Source: [Phialemoniopsis] sp. UDSM-2020 (lineage: Eukaryota > Ascomycota > Sordariomycetes > Thyridiales > Thyridiaceae). Taken from it: 64,000 nt of DNA. The stretch spans positions 2,852,001 through 2,916,000 of the forward strand of contig JAEILZ010000003.1 in NCBI GenBank assembly GCA_018873225.1, in the 5' to 3' direction. Numbering within the stretch: position 1 is the first letter of the stretch; each line of letters opens with the position of its first letter. Shown piece after piece: positions 57,596 to 64,000 of this stretch. Position numbers and translations under genes: made by a program. The notes below the pieces were generated by a model. The model was not told the DNA's origin. It searched no databases and was given only the letters and a program-made list of their open reading frames with translations.

Positions 57596-59800
57596 TCACC
57601 TACTGTGGTGATCATCGTCTCCCTCGTGGTGCAGCGTAACGCTGTTAAACTCCTCGAACGGATCGACGACTTCGTTTCCAGGAGTCGACAACCCGCTGTC
57701 AAGTGGAACGCCCTGGAGCATCCTCGAGCCACTGATATCAACACTTTCGCTCTCCTTGACGTTGCGGAAGTTGATCGTGTCGATACCGCGACCTTGGTTG
57801 GGGACGATGGGCGGTTTCATATGACGGATGAGCGCCCACTGGGTTGTCCTGAAAAAGGGATGGCCCTTGATGTCGGAAGCACCAGCGCGAGCGCCAAGTC
57901 TGCGATTCTCATCCTTGATCAAGAGTTTACGGATCAGGGATTTGCAGAGGCTGTTATTCGGTCAGTATCAAAGTCACAGAGGGTCAAGAGGGTGTGGAGA
58001 GTGACGGACTTGGAAATTGGCGGCGCTCCCGCATGATCTGGGAAAGGAATGTCCTCGCGCAATATGTTGGCGAAGGTGGCATTGCGATTCTTGCCCTTGA
58101 ACGGAGTTGTGCCGTAAAGCATCTCGTAGATGAGAATACCGAGCGTCCACCAGTCCACCGCGCTAGTGTGGCCGCTACCCTTAATAACCTCTGGCGCAAT
58201 GTATTCCTCGGTGCCCACGAACGAGTTGGTGCGGAAGTTGGCAATGCATGACTTGGTATCAATCGTAGGGAGCGACGATGTGCTGGCGCCATTCTTCCCG
58301 ATAATCATTGTCGGCTTGCCGCCAGGACCAGACTGTTTTGACAAGTCGAAATCTGAAAGCATAATGTGACCAGACTGATGCAAGAGAATATCTGTATGCT
58401 CCGTCAGCAAAATCCTCGAACTGAAACGTAGCCCGGTATTCTTGAACACTTACTCTCTGGCTTCAGATCCCGGTAGATGAAGCCCATCAAGTGGAGGTAC
58501 TCGAGAGCCGCGGTCACTTCTGCAGCATAAAAGCGCGCATCTTCCTCGGGTATGCACTTTCCAGGGCGAGTCTGCAAGGCCCTGAAGAACTCGCCACCGC
58601 TGCAATACTCCATGCACAGATAGAGGTAGTCCTCGGACTGAAAGGAGTGATATAATGTTACGATGAAGGGATGATTGCTCGTGGCCAAAATCTCTTGCTC
58701 GGCAAGCGCTCTCTTGATCTTGTTTCGCTTGATCATTTCCTTCTTGCTCAGGACTGGAATGGGTCAGCTATGCCGACTTGACAACGGCAGGATCCAGGAA
58801 TAACCTCACCTTTCATGGCATAGAGTCTTGAGCTCTTCTTTTCCCTCACAAGGTATACCTTGCCCACATCTCCCTTGCCAATGAGCTTGATCTTGTCAAA
58901 GCTTTGCGGGCCAACCTCGACATTCCGAACCTTGATCGAGTTCGAGCTATATGTCCTACGGAAGGACAGGGGTGTGACACCGGGCGGCGGTAGGGCGCCG
59001 AGGCCGTCGGCATCGGGGACGGCGAGACTCTCGGTAGCGGCAGCAGCCGCCGCCTTGGCTTCGACGAGTCCAACGGTGCTGGCATTCTTGTTCACCATGA
59101 TAGGTTCCTTGCCAAGCTCGGCCGTAGCGGGTCGCTCGCCGCTGCCTTTGCCGCCCTTGGAGAAGAGGCCCTGTGCATTGGGAGCGCTGGCGACCCTCCT
59201 AAGTTTTCTCGCCAATTCTTCCTTGGTCGCGGTCGTCGCACGCTCAGCCGAGCCGTCTGGAGTTTGGATTTTGACGCTGGGAGTGTCGGGTGGGCTCGGT
59301 GGGACAGACCCCTCATTATGATGCCGCAGGCCTGGCTGGCCCTGATGGACAAAGTAAGGATTGGCATGGGCCGTGGGGCTAAGCGCTTCGTCGAGAGGGT
59401 TGCCCTCGCTAGCCACGGTGGCCGATCGCAGACGTCCGACGGTGGTGAAGAATTTGGACTGGCGGAAAGAGGTCTTGCTGTCTGGCTTCAGGCCGCCGCC
59501 GCCATGCTGCTGGGAGTGATCGTGGCCAGGCCCTCCCTTTTCGCCATTGGAGAAGCTGTTGATGCGGAAGAAGTTCTTCAGCCGCTGGGGAAAGTGGCTG
59601 TTGCCATTTGCGTTCTTGGTTGATGGCATGGTGAAACTTCGATCATACGGCCTCCATGGTTGTTGTCGTTTCTTGGGAAGGATTTGGCTGGAGGTGAGGT
59701 CGGGATGGTGAGGAGCAGGAGCAGGAACAGGAGCGGTGGTAGTAGCAGCACCAGCAGCGGATGAGGATTGGAGAGCGACAACGTCCGTGGCCTCAGGCAT
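57596..59800 (-). CDS. AGC-family Ser/Thr kinase, NRC-2/Fpk1/Kin82-like
   Basis: Exons are 59800-58810, 58753-58454, 58391-58010 and 57950-57596; introns 58754-58809, 58392-58453 and 57951-58009 are GT-AG and in phase; 675 residues. The start is the first ATG ([11 protein letters not shown]); the frame runs on upstream without another ATG. The N-terminal 295 residues are disordered and Ser/Pro/Ala-rich. The kinase domain (about 300-615) has the glycine loop [13 protein letters not shown], the Lys of YAMK, YRDLKPEN, and DFD in place of DFG, with a long insert before the activation loop [15 protein letters not shown]. This DFD plus insert marks the NRC-2/Fpk1 (phototropin-like AGC) group, whose members regulate membrane flippases and polarised growth in fungi. 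The tail [11 protein letters not shown] fits the AGC hydrophobic-motif region. Confidence 0.92.
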
Positions 59801-61905
59801 GTTTGCGGGCGCAGCAGCGATGGTCGGTCGGGGAAATCGGTGGTCTGGGAAAGGCCTAGCAAGCCTAGCAGGCCTAGATTGACCTGGGACTGCTTGATTG
59901 GTAAGGTAGGCAAGGTAGGCTGGCAAGCCGGGCAGGGGTTGCGGAAAGGGTCGCACTCCAGATTCGGAGAGGGGGGGAATATGCTAAAGTTGCTAAGAAT
60001 GGGGGCCCAGCCGTTCGTTTCGCCTCCTCTCCCTCCTGCTCCTCTCTCCTGTCAGTGGAGATTTTGTTGGACGATGGATGGAGTGGGCGTGTGCCACCAG
60101 CGGGTCACCTCGTTGGTGCGGCGGCGGGTGGGCAGTGTTAAACGATGTGGGCTCCTCTCTTTTCGAACACCGAATGGGTGAGGATTTTGGTGTGCAAGTG
60201 TGGTCTGCTTTGGTTTACAAAGCGTCCATGCAAGTACAATCAGAGAGCCGGGCGGGGGAGGATGCAGAGACTGTCAAGATCGTTTGATTTTCAACAGTTG
60301 TGTTGATTGCAGAGGCGATGGCGATCACCCAGGGAGATGAAAGAAAAGACACAGGTCGAGATTCCAGTCTGCCAATCCGCCTTGGTACTTTAGCCATGCA
60401 CGATTTATTGGAGTGATCTACCTCGCCGCCGGGGAGTATTGAATGCATGGGTGTATTGCCAACTACTTAGGTACGGAAACATCGGGGACGCGAGATTGAT
60501 GTCTCGTCTGGCTGGCAATTGGCATACGGCGCAAGGTAAAATGCTAAGCAAGTAGCATTCTTTGTTGACAAGACGGTCCGACGTGCTGGAATCGGATATG
60601 ATTGAACGCGCGTTTCCACGGTTCACAGCCCGGTTCTGGTGAGTAAGCCTCATCCTTTCCACATCTTGTTCTTTTAACTCTCCCCAGACAACTGAACCTT
60701 CTTTCGTTCATCTCCTTGACTGTAAACGGCGTTTAATTCGAACAGACAGGGTCGAGCAAAAGGTAAACTTATCCTACCTAGGTAGGTAGGCAGACCCTGA
60801 CATGGAGTACCTAAATTAGGTAGTGCTCAAGCCGTGATCGCTATTAGACTACGAGGCCCAGAAGCTTTACGATGGAGTGGCGGGCAATCTAGCGCACTGC
60901 TTAAAAATGGTGTCGATTAGGTTGCCACAAGCGTACTTAGCTGCCAATGCAATTAATCTGACACCCGCAAACTGGAGCGTGTGAGAGTAATGTAATGCAC
61001 TTTGCGTAGACGGTTGAGCATCTCTCGCAAACTGAAAATGTAAACAGGGAAAATATAGTAACTGCATCAAAGAAGTCCAAGGGATAAGTATGAGGGTTCT
61101 ACTTGGTGAAGTGGGCAGTCAAGTACCTGGTTACTTCAAAGTAATGTCGTTTACCAATGTAAAGCATGGTCGCATAGGCTCTTAGACATACTACCACGGC
61201 TTACACGGTTCATCCCTTTATCACATACGCTGAGATCGTATTTCTCAATACACATGTCTCATTCGATACGACCTGCTCCCTCGGGTCTCGCCCGTGCAAT
61301 TCCGTCTACCGGCAGTGACGTAAGGTCCGCCGTTTGGACAAGGGTTCATGTAGTTATGTAGTACCGCATCTGTGGGAAAGACCCATTTTCCTTCACGAGG
61401 CCCACTGAGTTGATGCAAGGATCGGTCTTGGTCTTGACTGTGTTTTGGACAGAGAGCATTCTTCGTGTGAAGACTTACAAGTACATTCTCAATTCTCAAA
61501 TCGAGCAATCAAGTGTGTGACAGATTACTTGACGAATATCCCTCTAGATCCACGTCAATGACCTAACTGATCACCACCAAGCAGTATCAAGCTGATTCCC
61601 CGCGCGCGTAGTCTGCCGTAGTCTAGGTAGAGATTGATCAAATAACGTCAGGCCTTTGATCATAATTACTATACAGTGAATCATGGGGTATCTAGTAAAC
61701 GTTTCCTCCGTAAACTCTCGAGCGCTCCTACTCCTTCGACATTAACAGGTGTGGCTGGAACTAGCTTAGACCTTGGCGGGTTACAAAATGACCCAGTCTC
61801 CGATTTCAATGTCTTGAACTCATCTTCATTAAATGTAAATCTGTACCTCAAACTGTCACTAGGCAGTGTCCAACGTGTATGGACAAGTATGTTAATCAAC
61901 TGATG
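59801..61905. other. Intergenic region, 2.1 kb
   Basis: It holds the kinase promoter and the 3' flank of the AT-hook/C2H2 gene. Near the kinase there are TAGG-rich direct repeats (about 59850-59915; GCCTAGCA and AAGGTAGGC units on the plus strand). TACCTAGGTA occurs at 60775-60784. Frames at about 61676-61903 overlap on both strands and were not accepted as genes. Confidence 0.55.
60775..60784. repeat. Palindromic motif TACCTAGGTA, copy 4
   Basis: Exact copy extended as TACCTAGGTAGGTAGG, with an ATTAGGTAG half-site about 40 bp further on. Confidence 0.65.
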
Positions 61906-63021
61906 TCAATTTGGGTCCGAAGCCTGAGTGGTATCCTCCTCTAACGGTGCGTTGGCGTCACGCTGCAAAAGTAGCTCTCTGAGGCGCCGACGGTTGTTGC
62001 GCCAAGTGATATGGTCCTCCAGCTCCTGATCTTGGATGGACGGCGTGACCTGGTTTCCGTCTTTGTCAAGCAGATATGGGGCTATCTCGTCATTTGGGCG
62101 GCCTGTTTTGGATCCCTCGGTCGAGTTTCTGTATCCATCGCCCATGTGCCACTCAAAAGGGATAAGATGCACTTGCTCCATGTGCTCCTCGAAGTCGATC
62201 CGGTCCTGGAGACTGACTTGGGGCTTCGCAGCCGCACACTTGGCCCACTTGCACACCTCATTGCTCCCGTGGACAACCATGACATGCTTGCGCAACGTGG
62301 CCATGTTTTGCAGCTCAGCACGGCACCCTTGCCATTCGCAGATATACGGGACGAATTTGGGCTGCACCTTGCTGAATATAGCTTGTGGTGTGGGCGAAGG
62401 CTGCCGTGGAGGCCGGCCCCGGCGCTTCTTGAGGACGTAGTTTGGTGCCGGTTTGCCCTTGGTCCTCTCGGCTCGGGCAAAGGTCTCCCTTGCTCTGTCC
62501 TTCTTCCCAGACGAGTATGGTATGCCTGGTCGCCAACCCTTGGGCCTTCCACGCTTCCGCTTAGCAGGCTCAGCCGTTGCCTCGTCAAGGGCTGCAGCGT
62601 CTTCCGGACTTGAAAATGCAGGTTTTTGTGGTGTCATGGTGATTGAATGTTCTTGAAGAGACTTGCCGACATCTGACGATATCCTGGGTGTGGTTGATTT
62701 CAGCGCTGTGTGATATGGTAGGGCATCTGCGGTTCTCGGACTTGGATCAATGACTATCTGCACCTGTGATGACACACCACTCGATCTTGGCGTCACAGGC
62801 GACAATATCGGTGTGATGCGAGTAGGTTTTGAGGGAGATGGTGAAAACTGCACGGTGGTCCGATTCTGTGCCGGCGGGCTTGTCCCAGCGACTTGGCCGG
62901 GACTTGAGCTGCCCAAAGTCATGCCTGGGCTCTGGGGCCCAACTCTCGGCGTGACAGAGTCTATCTTTGCACTTCCTTCACCGGCTCCCCGCTCCCGGGC
63001 GAAAAAGGGAAGTGAGCTCAT
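61906..63021 (-). CDS. AT-hook and C2H2 zinc-finger DNA-binding protein
   Basis: Single exon, 371 residues, ATG at 63021. The first 150 residues are Ser/Pro/Thr-rich. Two AT-hooks follow: KRKRGRPKGWRPG at about 155-166 and KKRRGRPPRQ at about 198-207. Two C2H2-type fingers come next: Cys228, Cys233, His246, His251 (CEWQGC…HVMVVH), and Cys257, Cys262, His280, His285 (CKWAKC…HMEQVH), the second with a longer spacing. The remaining segment (FEWHMGDGYRNS…) looks conserved, ending in an Arg-rich helix (ITWRNNRRRLRELLLQR). AT-hooks suggest binding in the minor groove of AT-rich DNA. It is probably a nuclear transcription or chromatin factor; target genes are unknown. Confidence 0.85.
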   Translation of the reverse strand: MSSLPFFARERGAGEGSAKIDSVTPRVGPQSPGMTLGSSSPGQVAGTSPPAQNRTTVQFSPSPSKPTRITPILSPVTPRSSGVSSQVQIVIDPSPRTADALPYHTALKSTTPRISSDVGKSLQEHSITMTPQKPAFSSPEDAAALDEATAEPAKRKRGRPKGWRPGIPYSSGKKDRARETFARAERTKGKPAPNYVLKKRRGRPPRQPSPTPQAIFSKVQPKFVPYICEWQGCRAELQNMATLRKHVMVVHGSNEVCKWAKCAAAKPQVSLQDRIDFEEHMEQVHLIPFEWHMGDGYRNSTEGSKTGRPNDEIAPYLLDKDGNQVTPSIQDQELEDHITWRNNRRRLRELLLQRDANAPLEEDTTQASDPN

Positions 63022-63838
63022 CGCCCTTTCTCACAACACAGTCAAACGTCACCCAGATCGTTCGCATACGAGCCTTCGAGAACTAAGAAGATTGTGTCCT
63101 GAAAAAGTGGTGCAAACAAGAGACAACCACGGAGATTTGTTACCATATGTACTTAATGACGAGGAATGGCCAAAAGTCGCGGCAAAGGAGGACTGAGGCA
63201 GATGCTGATAGTCGTGAGGTGATGTTAAAAGCCAGTCAATAGATATATCGCAGATCGCGTCTTATTTGAGTCGGGTCCTTGGCGTTGACAGGGAATGAAT
63301 GCTCTAGCGCCTTAGTGCCCGTCTGCGTCCGCGTTTTAGTGGAGTGGGGGTGCTTCAGAAGCTGGGAAACCAACGCCGGAGAGGGAAAGAGTGGGAAAAG
63401 CGTCCTGTGTATTTCGATACTTGAACTATGAGTGAATATTAGTTTATTGGTGCATTGATATTCTGAGCAAATGGTATCTTCCATGAATTATACACCAGAA
63501 CATGGCGAGCTATGGCGTATGTTTCGAGCTCTATGAGGATTTGGCCTTAAGCTTCGAGGTTTAGTAATCTTCAAAGCCGTTCTTTAGACTTGGACCCCGA
63601 GATCCCCGCACGGCGCCATATGGGCGTGCTAATGCGTCACTGAATATGTCAGCACGAAATGGGTGCCAATCGATTGTATAAGTAAGTACAAGTAAGTTTG
63701 AAGGGGTCGACCTTGATGCTCTCCTTAATCCTAGAACAAGCCTTGAACAGCTACATCATTCGAATTTGACATCTTTGTTTACCCTTGGCTTGAACATCTA
63801 AGCTCTGTCCCTTCTCCAACCCCATAATAAAGTGAACA
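63022..63838. other. Divergent intergenic region, 817 bp
   Basis: It holds the promoters of the AT-hook/C2H2 gene (minus) and the SDR gene (plus). A short AAGTAAGTACAAGTAAGT repeat lies at about 63680-63698. No gene was seen. Confidence 0.5.
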
Positions 63839-64000
63839 ATGGCATCCAAAGCTTTCTACGCTGTCGTGGCCGGCGTGGGTCCCGGCACCGGAGCAGCTGT
63901 CGCCCTCCGGTTCGCCAAATCGTATCCCGTCGTCGTGTTGGCTCGCAAGCCCGAGAGTTATAATGATGTCGTCGCCGACATCAAGAAGTCCGGAGGAAAT
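63839..64000 (+). CDS. Short-chain dehydrogenase/reductase, 5' fragment (runs off right edge)
   Basis: The first 54 residues are present: MASKAFYAVVAGVGPGTGAA… then VALRFAKSYPVVVLARKPE. The GxGPGTG loop after the first beta strand, followed by an amphipathic helix and a second strand ending in a basic ARK, is the Rossmann NAD(P) site of an SDR; the Arg/Lys after strand 2 suggests NADPH preference. The catalytic Tyr-x3-Lys lies beyond the window, so activity cannot be judged. The ATG context (CAATGG) and upstream C/T-rich leader support the start. Confidence 0.8.
   Translation, partial: MASKAFYAVVAGVGPGTGAAVALRFAKSYPVVVLARKPESYNDVVADIKKSGGN

Noticed and set aside
59801..59956. N-terminal extension of the NRC-2-like kinase
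   Set aside because: The frame is open but has no ATG before 59800 (it begins at GTG) and consists of TAGG-repeat-derived sequence.

Overview
This window looks like nuclear chromosomal DNA of a filamentous ascomycete (Pezizomycotina, probably Sordariomycetes). The signs are short GT-AG introns (about 50-135 nt) with CTAAC/CTGAC-like branch points, pyrimidine-rich leaders, separate promoters without operons, and fungal families (DASH subunit Dad3, an NRC-2-type AGC kinase, a PSP1-domain protein, a Puf4-like Pumilio protein). Species cannot be read from the sequence. Protein-coding genes were rebuilt by joining reading frames across introns; joins were accepted when splice sites and frame both agreed. 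No tRNA, rRNA, transposon, CRISPR or RIP-like AT-rich block was recognised.

Left part (1-20.4 kb): the 5' part of a DHA-type MFS transporter runs off the left edge (minus strand). A 5.2 kb gene-free stretch follows, then a carnitine acetyltransferase (plus). A RAD57-like recombination ATPase (plus) converges with RPC2, the second-largest RNA polymerase III subunit (minus). A 4.9 kb gene-free stretch separates RPC2 from a divergent Pumilio gene.

Middle (20.4-42 kb): a six-exon Puf4-like RNA-binding protein (plus) has a 21-nt microexon and a 626-nt intron that could hold a second promoter. Three minus-strand genes follow: ribosomal protein eL15, an uncharacterised basic protein and a PSP1-domain protein. 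After a 6 kb gene-free stretch come a mitochondrial NFU1 Fe-S carrier (minus), a divergent HIT-zinc-finger protein (plus) and an uncharacterised basic protein (minus).

Right part (42-64 kb): after another 5.4 kb gene-free stretch there is a RasGEF carrying an N-terminal Ras-like G domain, an uncharacterised acidic-tailed protein (both plus), a 77-residue single-pass membrane protein (minus), mitochondrial ribosomal protein uS5m (plus), DASH subunit Dad3 (minus), an NRC-2/Fpk1-type kinase (minus), an AT-hook/C2H2 protein (minus), and the start of a short-chain dehydrogenase at the right edge (plus).

Most genes are housekeeping and functionally unrelated. The most interesting signals are: an identical Puf4-type 9-mer (TGTACAATA) in the putative 3' UTRs of both the Pumilio gene and the mitoribosomal gene; the GTPase-RasGEF fusion with a missing DxxG motif; unusual intron architecture in the Pumilio gene; and two dispersed palindromic or near-palindromic motifs (TACCTAGGTA, TACGGAGTA) confined to the gene-free blocks.
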